Source of the DNA: Conus ventricosus | Lineage: Eukaryota; Mollusca; Gastropoda; Neogastropoda; Conidae | Reading direction: 5' to 3' | NCBI GenBank assembly: GCA_018398815.1 | Contig: CM031615.1 | Location: forward strand, 52,044,749 to 52,108,748 | Length of the DNA stretch: 64,000 nucleotides | Part shown: positions 11,354 through 24,745 of the stretch, piece after piece | How positions within the stretch are numbered: position 1 is the stretch's first letter | How the letters are laid out: each line of letters opens with the position of its first letter | Made by a program: the position numbers and the translations under genes | The notes under the pieces: generated by a model | The model's input: only the letters and a program-made list of their open reading frames with translations | What the model was told of the DNA's origin: nothing | Databases searched by the model: none

Positions 11354-12431
11354 ACCACTCAACATATATATACCACTCAGCATTTATATACAAAGAAAAA
11401 CAAACTGTTTACCTTTTAAATGCCTTGTAAATGATGGGAAACTTCCATTACCTGGCCTGTCATGAGGTTACTCAAATCAGAGTGTTATTTTAATATGTCC
11501 ATCAAAAGGCTGAAATCATGAGTGTTATTCAGTGATATTATTAAAATTAGGGGATGCTGTGGCAGTCGCTACTTTGTACTGTCAAAATGGTGATAAATGG
11601 TGATGCATTTCGGTCTCTATGAATAGAGCTTTGTTAAAAATATGTTCAAAAGACAGGAACTTTTTGTTGCCATTACCAGTGCGGGTCTCCCTTAAAGATG
11701 GTGATAAGACTGAAAGCGTTCTTGTTAATCAGTGATACTGTGAAAATTATGACTTGTGATTGTATTACTTGGATATGTGAGGAAGCACAGCCCCTTGTGA
11801 GATACGAGAGGGTCTTTTGATTATAAATACAGGTAACACTGAACTTGCTTGGCCAGAAGAGTCCCCACCTAGTATGTCACTGTCTGTTTTCTTTCTTTCA
11901 TCTTTGCATTCTGACTCCCATTGGCCTTTTTTTTTTTCTAAGAAAGTGTTAGGTCAGCAGAACTATTTCTGATCTGATTTACTGTATATTGTGGTAACAG
12001 GATCAGTTCGGAACACAAGTTGCTTTTTCTGTATTGTTATTTTTTTTCCAGCAGGACTTTTTTTTCTTTAAGTTTCGAGTTTTACTTGTAAGTTTTAGTG
12101 CATAGTCTTCTTTTAGTGTTCTGCTTTAAAAGTTGTAGGTTAGTTTAACAAAATGGCTGGTGTTTCAAGCACTGTGAAATTTATCCATCTGAACTCATAC
12201 ACCACTGTTGTCACAGTCAGCCTGTACCATGTGACACTAGGCCTGCCTAGGCAGAGCATAGTTCAAAGACAATGGCAAAATGAGATGGAGACTGAAGGGA
12301 AGAGATAGCCTTTTGCATCATGTATGTATCATAACGTCTGTGTTCTGGGCAAAGAAGAGCAACAGACAGGAGGTAAATGAAACATTTTAGCTGACATTCA
12401 GTCTTATGTGACACAAGTATGCTGTCAAGTT
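11354..12431. other. Downstream of MGLL: 3' UTR and intergenic
   Basis: AT-rich unique sequence. The first few hundred bases are probably the lipase 3' UTR, but its end cannot be fixed. Nothing else is recognised. Confidence 0.5.
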
Positions 12432-12663
12432 TTGTTGCTTGCTGTGATAAACCCCTCCTGTCAAGTTTTGTCATATAAAGTGGTAAACCCCTCCTGTCAA
12501 GTTTTGTCATATAAAGTGATAAACCCCTCCTGCCAATTTTTGTCATATAAAGTGATAAACCCCTCCTGTCAAGTTTTGTCATATAAAGTGATAAACCCCT
12601 CCTGTCAAGTTTTGTCATATAAAGTGGTAAACCCCTCCTGTCAAGTTTTGTCATATAAAATGA

Positions 12664-12710
<47 letters not shown>

Positions 12711-12780
12711 CTGTCAAGTTTTGTCATATAAAGTGGTAAACCCCTCCTGTCAAGTTTTGACATCGGCAGTGGTAAACGCC
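12432..12780. repeat. 36-bp minisatellite with internal poly-C
   Basis: About nine units of CCTGTCAAGTTTTGTCATAT plus AAAGTGGTAAACCC. In one unit the CCCC run has expanded to about 40 C (12666-12707). The 156-codon minus-strand frame across it is repeat-derived. Confidence 0.93.
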
Positions 12781-12799
12781 TCTTCTCAAATTTTGTTAT

Positions 12800-13318
12800 G
12801 TAAGTGCCTAAAGTGGTGTTAGGGTAAAACAGTGCCTAAAATGATGTTAGGGTAAAATAGTGCCTAAAATGGTGTTAGAGTAAAACAGTAGCTAAAATGG
12901 TGTTAGGGTAAAATAGTGCCTGAAATGGTGTTAGGGTAAAACAGTGCCTAAAGTGGTGTAAGGGTAAAGGATTTCCTAAAATGGTGTAAGGATAAAAGAG
13001 TGCCTAAAATGGTGTAAGGATAAGGGTGCCTAAAATGGTGTTAGGTTAAAACAGTGCCTAAAGTGGTGTAAGGGTAAAAGAGTGCCTAAAATGGTGTAAG
13101 GATAAAAGAGTGCCTAAAGTGGTGTGAGGGTAAAAAAGTGCCTAAAGTGGTGTGAGGGTAAAAAAGTGCCTAAAGGGGTATGAGGGTAAAACAGTGCCTA
13201 AAGTGGTGTGAGGGTTAGAAAGTGCCTCAAGTGGTGTGAAGGTAAAAAAAAAAGTGCCTCAAGTAGTGTGAGCATAAAAAAGTGTGTAAAGTGTTGTGAG
13301 GGTGAAACAGGGCCTAAT
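12800..13318. repeat. ~29-bp minisatellite
   Basis: About 17 copies of a unit like GTGCCTAAAATGGTGTTAGG plus GTAAAACA, with drift between GTTAGGG, GTAAGGA and GTGAGGG variants along the array. Confidence 0.92.
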
Positions 13319-14411
13319 GAACGATACAGTGATACCACACCGTAGTGTAGTTCAGAATTCCTTATGAATGAGGTCTTTAGTGGAAGAGAGTCTTTCTTAG
13401 AATATAATGAAAATGTTGGCAAAGAAAAAAGAAAGGTAAAACAAAAGTTGAAATACAAAACTGCTAAACTAATGGAACAAGTGACAACAAAGAAGCAACA
13501 TATTTCTGTATAATAGTCTTCCTGAGGCGTGACAAACAAATGAAACAACGAAGAAAAATAATGTACCAAAAAAAAACAACAACAACAATAGTTGTAAGGC
13601 TTTCTAAAGTATAAGAAGTAAGATAGGAGTTGTTTCTTTTTGATTGATTAGAAAATAGGGAGTGGACCATTTTAGTGACTTTTATACCGAGGGTTTTAAA
13701 TGATTAGATAAATAAATGGGCAGAAATATACAAGGACCAGGTGTCAGAATGCTAGCAACCAAAAAAGATTAATGATTATGAATTTCTTTAAATACTAGTG
13801 ATAAGAAATGAAAATAAATGAATGTAAACGATCATGGTAATTTAAGATATGTAAGAATGAAACATGGAAAAGTAGAAAGACAGTTTATTTATATTATAAT
13901 CGAAAGATTGGTAGTGTCAAAAATAGATAGAAATGTGTGAAAAGAACTTAGATGAAAAGAAAAAAAGAGAAAGAGCTGTGAAAATCAGGGTGAAATTTTA
14001 AAGGGGGAAAAGAAGGGTAGAGGGAAGTCAAATGAGAGAGAAAAAAACGGAGCAAAGGTGGGGGTGGGGAGAAAGCAGAGAAGAAGAGTAGGGGGTTAAA
14101 AAGAATCCAGAAGAAAGGCTCTAGAGGGAGGGAATTTTCTGAAAAGTTTCATTACATTGTTAATAGTTTTAAGTGTTGGTTTTTTTCTCTTTGTGTGTGT
14201 GTGTGTGTGTTCCCCAGGTTTGGCAAATTTGAAAGCTGACATGGCGGTATGGGGTGGTATAATTTTGGAGTGTTTTCAACTCCTGTATGGCTGTTTGCAG
14301 TCAATTGGGCTGTAGATCATGAAAAGCTGATGATAAAGATTCCTTTTATTCAAAGCTCCTGTTCAAGTTGGTTGTTGGATTTGTACAGTTTCCTTTTCAA
14401 ATGTGAACAAA
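13319..14411. other. Unique AT-rich intergenic sequence
   Basis: Purine-rich on the plus strand between 13900 and 14150. No gene, RNA or mobile element is recognised. Confidence 0.5.
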
Positions 14412-14992
14412 TGTGACCCGTTCTCACAAAATCACCCTTAAGTCGCCTCAGGCCTTTCTGTTCAATTTGGCCTGACAGGGTTGTGGGTCAAATTGGTCCA
14501 TTTTGTGTTTTCTGCAGAAATCGCTCTGTCTGGACTTATTCTACACTATACTAGTTGGATTTGCCAAAAATCGAACGAAAAATGGCTTAAAAAGTGATTT
14601 TTTTCTCATGTTAGAAGCTTGTTTTGTGATCGTTCTGTGTGCAAAGAGGCCTATTTTCGAACACATTTTTTCATGAAATATATATTCCTTGTTTACACAG
14701 TAGCTTAGACATTCTTCGTACTCTGTGCAAAGTTTGAAAACAATTGGTGAATATTGAAGGCCGTTGCCAAGGAAAAACTGTCCCAACATGACCAAAAACT
14801 TTAACGCTCGATTTCTCAAAATGGCTGCCATGCCACCTCAAGGTTTCAAAACAGCACATCTCAGCCAATTTTTTTAGTAGAGCTATGACACTTATATCAT
14901 TGTAAGCAGCATTATCTCCTCTTTTCAAACATGCATGTATCTCAAATTATGAAATTTTCAACTTATGGGTGATTTTGTGAGAACGGGTCACA
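14412..14992. mobile_element. MITE-like element with long terminal inverted repeats
   Basis: The left end starts TGTGACCCGTTCTCACAAAA and the right end (14964-14992) is its reverse complement, ending TTTTGTGAGAACGGGTCACA. About 29 bases pair with one mismatch. The 581-base interior has no transposase frame. It is most likely a non-autonomous DNA transposon; the superfamily cannot be told, because the flanking duplication is short and ambiguous (A-rich). Confidence 0.8.
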
Positions 14993-14999
14993 AATAGGT

Positions 15000-17330
15000 T
15001 TATTTGTTATACTTGGTTGCCCAAGTGCCTCTTTGTCATTCAACGAAAGTAGTCCTACTTTTTAAAATGTGTTGTTACTGCCCCTTTGGGAAAGTGATGA
15101 CAAAAAAAAAATGTTCAAATTTGTTCCTACAGTGCCTCTTGGAAATGCCAAGAAAATATGTTTACTTGTTAAAATTGGTTGTAAAATGATCCTGGAAACG
15201 TGAGGAAAATAATTATGTTTACCATAAAATCAGTTGACACAGTGCCTTTAGAAATCCGAGCAGGACAGATCTATGTGTTTAATTATGAGGAAAAAAAGAA
15301 AATGTTTTCGTAGCAAAAGTGGTTGTTGCAGTTGTTACTGCACACAGAGCTGCCTGTTGCTGTGCTTTTGGTGTAGCATGCTATGATTCTGTTGACAATG
15401 CAGTACACTTTGTCATGAAATGCTACACCTTTTGGTGGTGGATTCTGGGGAAAGGTCCAGCGATGGCGAGGAAAGACTCACTGACCGCAGAGAAAGTCCT
15501 GTTGACGATGGGAAAGACTGTGACCAGGGATTCTCTTAGACAGCACGAAGACCTCATGGCGAAAGCTTGGCCATGTCTGGAGTTGTACTGTCATCACCTG
15601 TCAGCGGAACAGTTATGAGCGAGGCTACAAGATGCACACAAAAGTTAATTGACAGTAGCTTTTTTTGCCCGTGGGCTCTGCGGTCATGAAGTATGGGCTG
15701 GTACACCCATGGGAATGCTCCCATGGAGGTTTTGTTGTGTCACATCCAGTGGCCATTACACAAAGGCATCTACTAGGGAGTAATTTTGTCCCTTCACGTG
15801 TTAATGCAATGCCCTGTGCATGCCTGTACCCTCTGTGAACACAGCGCAGGCTTCCAAGGGTAGTGCAGGATTGCTCCAAGCTGGTTTGTTCGGCAATTGA
15901 GGACAGTACTTTGTTGGGTCCTACCTGCATCTTCAGGTGTATCTTTTTTTCTTTCCTTGTGTGTGCTGAAATGCATGGAAAAATGAAAATGTTTTCTTTG
16001 CAAAAGTGATTGTGGCAGTTGTTAATGCCCACAGAGCTGCAAAGTGCAGTACTTTTGGTGTAGCATGCTGTCATTTTGTTGACAATACAATACACTTTGT
16101 CATGAAATTCTACACCAAAAAAAGCTAGAGTTGAAAAGAAAAGAAATGCTTCATGGACTTATTAGCAGCTTAAACAGAACTTAAAAAACATGAATCTTTA
16201 AACTTTTCCTAATTTTGTCAACAGCAACAACAACTAAAGAAAAAAAGAAAAAGATGGGAAAAAAGATATAAAAAAGAACAAGCCCAGTGTGATACGGAAA
16301 GGAAGAAAAAGCGCAGGAAAACTTGCCAAAGACGATTGTGATTTTTCTGCCTTATCAAATGGCTTTTCTGTCAGCCACTTTACTTTTCTTTATAGGTCAA
16401 ATCAAAATCCTGTGGTAACTTGTGAGATTATTGTCGTCTTGGTCCACCATCATGGGACGTTGACACCTGAGTGGCGACTGAAAGTGATTATATGTCTGAC
16501 TTGTGGCATCATGTGTGAGTGCTCTGCTTACATTCAGAGCTCCACTCAAACTGTCAACAGGTTACACTTTGTGCTCTTGATGCCTTGGCAGCTCTGTGCA
16601 CAAGTTCCCTCTGGGAATGCCAGTAAAATTGAAAATGTTTTCATGTTGAAAGTGATCGTTGCTTTGCTGTTGTTTAAGCACTCCTTGGAAATGCCAGTAT
16701 GTTTTCATGTTAAAATCGGTTGTTCCACTTGTTACCGTACATGTAGCCCTTGGAAAAGCCAGGGAAATAAAAATGATTTACTTGTTGAAATTGGTTGTTG
16801 CAATTGCAAACATTGTCCCTAGGAAATTCAAGAAAAATTAAAAACATTTACGTTTTTGGTTCTTGCACTTGATAAAATATATTTACTCGTTTTATTCTTG
16901 TGCTTGATAAAATGCTTCTTGGAAATATGAAGAAAACAGAAAGTGTTTTCTTGCTGAAATTGGTCACTGCACTTGTTACAGTATCCCTTGAAAAAGCAAG
17001 AAAAATAGGAAATTAGTGTTTACCTGTTGAAACTGATTGTTACTACTGTTACCCAATAGTATTCATTCAAATGCAAAGAAAATAGGGTAACTTCAACGTT
17101 ACTACTGTTACCCAATAGTATTCATTGAAATGCAAAGAAAGTAGGGTAACTTCAACCTGTTCGGTTGTTGCATCTGTTAAAGTGCCTCCTGGAAAAGCGA
17201 GGAAAATAGAAAATATTTCCATGTTAAAACCAGTCGTTATGCAGGCTACAGTGTCCCTGTAAAATGCATGAAAGGTAGATGATGTTCACTTGTTAAGAAC
17301 AGTTTCAATCATGAAAGTGCATATCATTTG
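15000..17330. repeat. Diverged ~75-bp tandem repeats and a ~130-bp duplication
   Basis: Loose repeats around GTGCCTCTTGGAAATGCCA, AGAAAATA and TTACTTGTTGAAATTGGTTG recur across the region at roughly 70-80 base spacing, heavily mutated. Separately, 15297-15433 and 15985-16122 are clear copies of one another (shared TTTTGGTGTAGCATGCT and ACACTTTGTCATGAAAT). The sequence between them (15434-15984) is GC-richer and holds a 51-codon frame at 15463-15618 that I cannot identify. Confidence 0.7.
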
Positions 17331-19905
17331 GAAATGATAGGAAAATATTTATTTGCCTCACTGGAGGACGCAAAAGATTTTCACTTTATAGTAGATGACA
17401 TACCCAACTTTACATGTTCCATCTTGTTTATTACCTTTTTTTCAGAATTGTTAACTTTCCGCCTTGATTTTATCCACAGATCAAAGTTAGAGAGTACATT
17501 CCTGTTCATGGAAGGCAGCTGTTGATGTTCATATTGACCTTTTGTTTTCAATTCCAAACATTGTGGTGTTGAACATTTGTGTGTGTGTGTGTGAGTGAAT
17601 TTTTTATCTCTGTCTTTTCCAGTGAATAGCAGTTTTTGGTGGGTTTGAAACTTCAAACTGTGTGTATTCATCTGTGTTGTTTCCACTTTTTTGCCCATGC
17701 CAATGAATGGCTGTCTTGGGCATGATATTCTGTGTTTAGAAACTCCACAAACTGTGTCTTCATGAGCGCTGTGTCCTAGTGAGCACCGTTTTCTCTTGCA
17801 AGTGCTCCAAGGAGTGACAGTCTCAGAACAATGCACATCATTGGCATCTGTCTGTATGTAATGTAATATATCCGCAATATAATTCCGTAGATTGGTGTAT
17901 CCTGTAAGAATAGATCTTGTTTTTATTTCTTAGGTCTGTGTCAATTATTGTGAGTGATCCTAATGTGAATTTAAATGTTGGATGAATAATTAGGCAACAG
18001 ATAACTATTTGTTTTCTCTCTGTGTGTCACTTGCCCTCTCTTTCTCTCTTTATCTCTCTGTCTGTTTCTCTTTGTATATGTCTATATCTCTCTCTCTCTC
18101 TCTCTTGCTGTTTACATCTTTTTTTCATCTTCCTCATACTAGCCAGTTCCTTTCTTGTTTAACTCACCTTTGACCTCTGATTTTCCTGTTGTGCTCACAC
18201 ATACAAATAATATCAGGTAATGGAATATCAAAAATAATATGCTGCAGTGATGTTGTTTGAAGTGTTTAATGGACACTGATTTGTGTATAATTTTCTATTT
18301 GTTTTGTTTATCATTTTGTTTACAATCAAGGCATCTGTCTGTCTTTCTTTTTTACATCAAACTACATTCCCAGACTTTTTGTCTATTGACATGCAGAGTT
18401 CTAAATCATCAAAGTGGATATATGTTTTGAATCAGATGTGAAGAAAGAGGATGCACTAGATGCAATTTGAATGGTCTAGATGATGAAATTCATTGTTTCT
18501 TTTTGTTTGTTTGTTTCACTACATATAAAACAGCTGCTGAAACAGTGCTACAGCATATACCTAAAGCAATGAATTTTTGCAGTCGATTTATGACAAACAG
18601 TAAAAGAGATGTGTTGAAGTTGGCTAAATTTGTAGAGGTCATTGTGCAGATCCCTGAAAGGGTGTGGTTTTCCCTGTCCTTTATGCAAGATATACATAGT
18701 TTCAGTGAACGTTGTAATAATTTTTTGTTGTTGTTTCCATGTTGGTTTGGTTTGGTTTTGTTTTTTGCTCTTATTTTTGTTTAATTTGCCCCAATATGAG
18801 TAAATGTTGTATGTTAGTTCATTTGACTACTAATTTTAGCCAATTGTGTGATTGTTATAGTTAGCTATCTCCCCCTCCCTCCCCCTTCTTTTCTTTTTTT
18901 CTTGTTACTGTTTTTTTCCTTCCATGTGCCTCTGTGACTCTTCACAGCTCACCGTCCTATCTGCTTCCTTTATTTAGCAATAAAGAATGCCATGCATCAT
19001 GTTGTAAGCGATTTGAATTGATAACTGAAAAATAGTATGAGTGAGCTGGATTCTCTCAGAATACTGGATTCCATATGAGCACTGACGTTGGATAATACTG
19101 CTGAAAGTAGGCGGAGAGTAAGGTGGGGATGGAGGTGGGTGGGATGGTATTAGTGTTTAGTTCTGACAGTGTTGCATTTCCTACAGTCTGTCTCAAAGAA
19201 AATCAGTGATCACAGTCACTAAAACTGCATGTGAGGTGAATCAACTTTTGCCCTATCAGTATCATGTCAGTTTATTTGTGCCTTTCTTAACTCAGGCAAT
19301 GACTTTTTAAGAAATAACTGGTCAGTTTTAAATAACTGCTTTTTGTTGTATTTGGATATTTGCTATGCTTAAGAAGTGTGTGCCATAATTCATGTTATGA
19401 GGTACGATCATTTTACTGTTTTCACAATCCAGTTTCTCGTGGTGTGCATTGTTGCAGCAGGCATTCCTGACAGTTTTAGTAAAAGAAAACTTTAAATACA
19501 TGATTCATTGTGTATTTGTAACACTAAGCTGTAATATCTCTTACACAAACATGACAAAAATTCAAACTTTCAAGAAAAGTTGTAGCCGACATTAATTTTT
19601 TTAACAATTCATCAGTACCAAAACTGCACTGATTGTGTTAGTTTTCTACCATCGACATTCTGCTTAGCTTCAAAATGTAATTCAAAACAAAAAATTCAGT
19701 ATGACCTAAAACAGAACGATGAATGTTGATGTTGATGGCTGGAAAATTGTTGACTTTGTTTTATTACGTTGATGCAGGAAAGTTTCCATTAAACCCTAAT
19801 CAGATTTGACTTTAAATGTACAGTGTCTATTTTATGAATGTTATACAGAAGTTGATGTGTTCTGTCAGCTTCATTAGTACATGCAGTTAATACCTCCCTG
19901 ATTTT
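17331..19905. other. Unique AT-rich intergenic sequence
   Basis: Short CT runs at about 18025-18105; otherwise nothing recognised. Frames here are short and lack protein-like composition. Confidence 0.5.
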
Positions 19906-19910
19906 TAATA

Positions 19911-20190
19911 ATTCCATGGTGATGCCAAGGACTCTTTCTGCACAAATTTATTTCTGGAAGGTTGCTGACAGAAACTTTTATTTTCTGTCACTCTCTTTAA
20001 CTGGTGGATTTTTTTTCTTCTTTTTTTCTTTTTTTTTTCTTTCTTTTTTTCTTTTTTTTTTTGTTTAAATTTTTTTCCCCAGTCATTCCATGGTGACGCC
20101 AAGGACTCTTTCTGCACAAATTTTATTCTGGAAGGTTACTATCAGAAACTTTTTTTTCTGTCACTCTCTTTGACTGGTGGATTTTTCTAT
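19911..20190. repeat. Direct duplication of ~105 bp
   Basis: ATTCCATGGTGATGCCAAGG at 19913 and the near-identical block at 20085 (GACGCCAAGG) both continue through CTTTCTGCACAAATTT and CTGTCACTCTCTTT. A T/C-rich spacer separates them. Confidence 0.85.
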
Positions 20191-21575
20191 TTAAATTTTT
20201 TTTTTGTTTGTTTTTAGCTTATTTGTGTGTTAATTCTCTTTAACAGTTGTTTATGTTTTATCTGACCTTGTCAACGTATGTCCCCAACTTGCCCCCCACC
20301 CTTCCACCACTTCCCCCCAAATAAAAAGTATGGATCTGAATACAATTCACTCTATTGAATAACACCCAACAACAAAAACAAACAACAACAAAATCCTCCT
20401 TCCAGCAATACCAAGATCAAATGATTTGATAAAGTGCAACAAAAGTTAAGTGGGCCTCTGGAATGAAGTGGAGGTTTTTTTTTGTTTTGTTTTGTTTTGT
20501 CTTGTCTTGTTTGTTTGTTTTTTTGTTTTTGTTTTTGTTCCATTGTTTTCATTAATTTTCTCACAACAGAGAGATGAAGGGGAAACAAATAGTAACCAAG
20601 AAGGGTGCAGCTGAGTTGCTTCCCATGACAGTTTATTTTTAAGCACGGCCGAGCTGCAAGTTGCAGTTGCAGCACACCTCGAACAGTGGTGAACATTAAT
20701 GAAATAGCATTTGTGGCGAATTACTTATCTCCAGCAATCTTTGCAAAGCAACAGATAATGATTTCTACACAAGATAACGACAGCAATTCTTCACAAAATT
20801 GTTGGGCACATGATGTCTTTTGCCCTTTGTTTCTGATACATGTAATGGCGCAGATGCTGTCAACAGCAAAAAAAAAAAAAAATCCACATGGATCATGAGA
20901 TGAAAGGTAAAATGTTGATAACACCATAGAAATACCTGATGACCTTTAGCAATTAGCATGGAGCAACTCGGGCAGTGTCATTACAGGTGGTGTAACTTTA
21001 GTGGAGGAAAACAAGTCACACGGATACAAGGCTACCCTGCATGCATGGTGCCACCTTTTCTGACGTACCTGTGTTGTGTAACATCCTACTTATTCAGAAA
21101 CTTTTTCTCCATTTTTTTCCCAATCAGGTCATTCTTTATAGCGTGCTAGTTTTGTTGTGATCTGGTGACCAGGTAGTGGGCATTTACACAGGGTGCACAG
21201 TGGACACTCGCTGCTCATTCTGCATGGTCTGTTACTCAGGCAGACCTTTTTCCCATTGAAATATTTGTCATTTTGTTTTTGTTGTTGCAAGTTTGGAGTT
21301 ACAAGTTACACTGCATGGACGGCCCTCTCAGCATGGCCCAGTGTGACTATCATAGGGAGGTCAGTAGTATAGCTACCATGCTTTTTATTTTCCTTTTTCT
21401 TAAATTATATCTGAACATACTTGTTGTCTTTGTTGTTTGTTGTTGTTGTTTTATCATGGGACCTTTTTTTCCCTGTTCATGTTGACAGCCCTGAAGACCC
21501 TTGTATTGCTGGCTGGGTTATAATAATGAAATAGGATTAAACTAATTTATACTAATTTTTTTAATCAGCTGAGGA
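20191..21575. other. Unique AT-rich intergenic sequence
   Basis: Poly-T and TTTTG runs around 20470-20540, a poly-A run near 20868-20881. No gene recognised. Confidence 0.5.
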
Positions 21576-21735
21576 AATGTAATCTCTACATGATTATGTC
21601 TTGTTGCACAAATGGAACAAATAAGCATAAGTATTCTATACCTGACATTGTCAACAATGTAATCTCTACATGATTATGTCTTGTTATGCAAATGGAGGAA
21701 ATAAGCATAAGTATTCTATACTTGACACTGACAAC
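21576..21735. repeat. 79-bp tandem duplication
   Basis: The block TGTAATCTCTACATGATTAT through AAGTATTCTATACCTGACA occurs at about 21578 and again at about 21657, with a few differences. Confidence 0.88.
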
Positions 21736-24000
21736 TTAAATGACTAAGGGTTTAGTTACGTCCTTTGTTATCTCAAAAGATGACAAATGAAGTACTCTTT
21801 TAGCTGTCATCCCTCAGAAAATGCAATGACAAGATTGAAAAAGTGATGAATTATGCAGCCCATCTTATTTCAGGGCTTGAAAGTGCCTTCATAACCACTC
21901 TCCTGTATGAACTGCAGTACTTTTGCTATTATATCTTGGAGAGGATTAAAAGACAGTGCTTGCTATAACATCACTTCTAACACTACACAGTCCTGTCTTT
22001 GGCTTTGTTTCTCCACCTTGATCCCCATGTTCTGGCTTTACCTGTTATCTTATGGTGTCTCGACATACGCAAGAAATTTCAGAGGCAATGTTCCTTTTCT
22101 TATGTTGGCCTTTCACTTGTAATGATCTCCCCTTTTCTGTCCAGCTTGTGCAGTCTTTGTCATCATTTTTTAAGTCTGCACTTAATTCAAGTTTGCACTT
22201 GAAACTCTCTTGTACAGCTACTTTATAACTGTTCCTTTCTGCCTTGAATATCTTTCATGTGCCTGGTTGCCTGTATGTATACTCACACCACTGTATATGC
22301 GTGTAGATGGATGGTTGTGCATGGCAATGTTGGAATATTGAGGGCACTAGCTTTTCCTTTACCGTGTATATTTGTTATGTACAGCTTATGTATAACTGTC
22401 AAGTCTTTGATTTATTTAGCCAGAACTTGTGCGGAATAGAATGCTCAGAATTTCTACATTTATTTATTATAAATCTTTGATATGATGTTGGCAAGTCTCA
22501 ATATAGACAAGGTTTAGCTTTTTAAAATATTGGTTTTCTTCTAGAATGTTCTACGATTCTCTGCTCATTTAAAACTTTTGGACAAGAATATAAACCATTG
22601 GATTTATTAGGCATAAAAAAACTCACAGCAGACACGCCTCCCCAAAAATGTTTCTGTTATGAATATATGATTTCAAAATCAGGAACAAACTGAACTTGTC
22701 ACTGATTTTTGGAAATGCACAATATTCTTACAAATGAGATGCTCCACAGATGTAGATGTATGCTTGTTCACTGATTCACATCATCATGGCTACTGTGACT
22801 GATGAAAAAATTCACACTTGCAGATCATGCACCAGACAAAGTTTTCCTCCTCATGTCCTTGTTGTAAGCAGGGCTACTATTCAATGGTTTATTTCCTGAA
22901 AGCTAGAGGCTTTTTTGTTGTTGTTGTTGAGACAGTCTATTTCCTTTATCAGTCTCACTTCATCTGATTTGCTCACTGTAACTAGCTATCTTTTCAGCGC
23001 TTTACCTTAACGCAGATTTTGGTCTCTTCTATAATCATTTATAGGCTTGAGAGCATGTATACAGTGCTCGAGTTACACACAGTTTCTCATTTGCCATCAG
23101 GTTTGTCCACATGTGAGGAAAAGGTGCACCCATTTGTTCCATGGTCCCCTGCCCCTGCCTTTCTTCCCTTTTTCCCCATCCCCAGCCCACCCATTGACAG
23201 GACCATGGCATCTAGAACAGTCATCATTTTCAGTTTATCAAAAAAAACAGTTCTGGGATCGTGGGTACATTTGTCATAACAGTAAATGAGCAGTCCCTTA
23301 CCAGATTCTGTAGGCAGACTACTATATAATATGCAAATAGAAACGTACGGATAGTGCTACATTATGAAGTGAATGGAGAATCACGTGTGAGGCTTTAGAG
23401 AGATTTTGTGTGTGTGTGAAAGTAAATTACAGATGATAGTTTTGTATTATTTCCAACATAATGTACATTCCCTTTCTCCTGTTGGTTTCTGTGTGTTTCC
23501 TAGGGAGACACAAATGGTACATATCGAATTTTGCGTTTCACATTGTCATGCCATGTAGCCCTCTCCAGGACATTTTATCAATTGAAATGCTTTGAACCTG
23601 TCGGCTCGAAACTTTTACAGTTTTTCTTTTTTTTTTATTAGGATTCTCCAGGAATTAAGCATAGTGTTTTACTCTATTTATTTCCCTTGTGCAGATAATT
23701 ACAATGTTTTTAATACAGTTTTTGTTACTCTAAACCCATCTTCCAGAAGAGATTTGCAATTTATTCTATAATAGTAGAGTTTGGAATGTACAGATCCAGC
23801 ACATTCCACAGAACGGGAAAATACCACAAGCACAAAATTGTAAGGTTTTAGACTTATTATTGTTAAAGTACTGCATATCAGTCTACTGTTAAAAAGTGAA
23901 AAAAATATCGAAAAAGAAAAACAGGTTTCAACAGATCATAATTTCAGTGCATACTGTCATTGATCTCATTCCATTAACATTCTACAGATACCTGTTTTTG
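21736..24000. other. Unique AT-rich intergenic sequence
   Basis: No gene, RNA or element recognised on either strand. Confidence 0.5.
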
Positions 24001-24577
24001 TCAGTGATATGTCAGCTCTTATTGATTGATGATGATGGATTGTAATTTAGTAGTAAGGCATCATTTTGGGGCTTTAATTTAGCTGTGTGAACATAGTCTT
24101 TACAGGAATCATAAATTGATGGTGATTGATTGTAAATCAGTAGTAAGACATCATTTGGGGGCTTTAGTTCAGGTAAGAACGGAGTCTTACAGGAGTGACT
24201 GATTGATGATGATGGTTTGTAACTCAGTAGTAAGACGTCATTTTAGGGCTTTAGTTCAGGTACGAACAGAGTCTTACAGGAATGGTGATGGTTTGTAACT
24301 CAGTAGTAAGACGTCATTTTAGGGCTTTAGTTCAGGTACGAACAGAGTCTTACAGGAATGGTGATGGTTTGTAACTCAGTAGTAAGACGTCATTTTAGGG
24401 CTTTAGTTCAGGTACGAACAGAGTCTTACAGGAATGGTGATGGTTTGTAACTCAGTAGTAAGACGTCATTTTAGGGCTTTAGTTCAGGTAAGAACAGAGT
24501 CTTACAGGAATGATTGATTGATGATGATGGTTTGTAACTCAGTAGTAAGGCATCATTTTTGGGCTTTACAATGTTTC

Positions 24578-24611
<34 letters not shown>

Positions 24612-24620
24612 GCCTGTTGG
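24001..24620. repeat. 76-bp minisatellite plus (TCTA)n
   Basis: GGTTTGTAACTCAGTAGTAAGACGTCATTTTAGGGCTTTAGTTC-type units (GGTTTGT starts at 24214, 24290, 24366 and 24442) repeat at 76 bases; the central copies are almost identical and the outer ones diverged. A TCTA tetranucleotide run follows at about 24580-24611. Confidence 0.93.
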
Positions 24621-24704
24621 TCAATCAATCTGCCTTCCATCATTCATCAGACTTGTCTCTATGAAGTAAAAAAAAGCTTTTCTCACAGAGGGGAGGAGGG
24701 TGTC

Positions 24705-24745
<41 letters not shown>

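Noticed and set aside
21273..21485. 70-codon frame near 21300 as an exon
   Set aside because: An acceptor-like T tract precedes it, but the product has no recognisable pattern and no matching donor phase partner.
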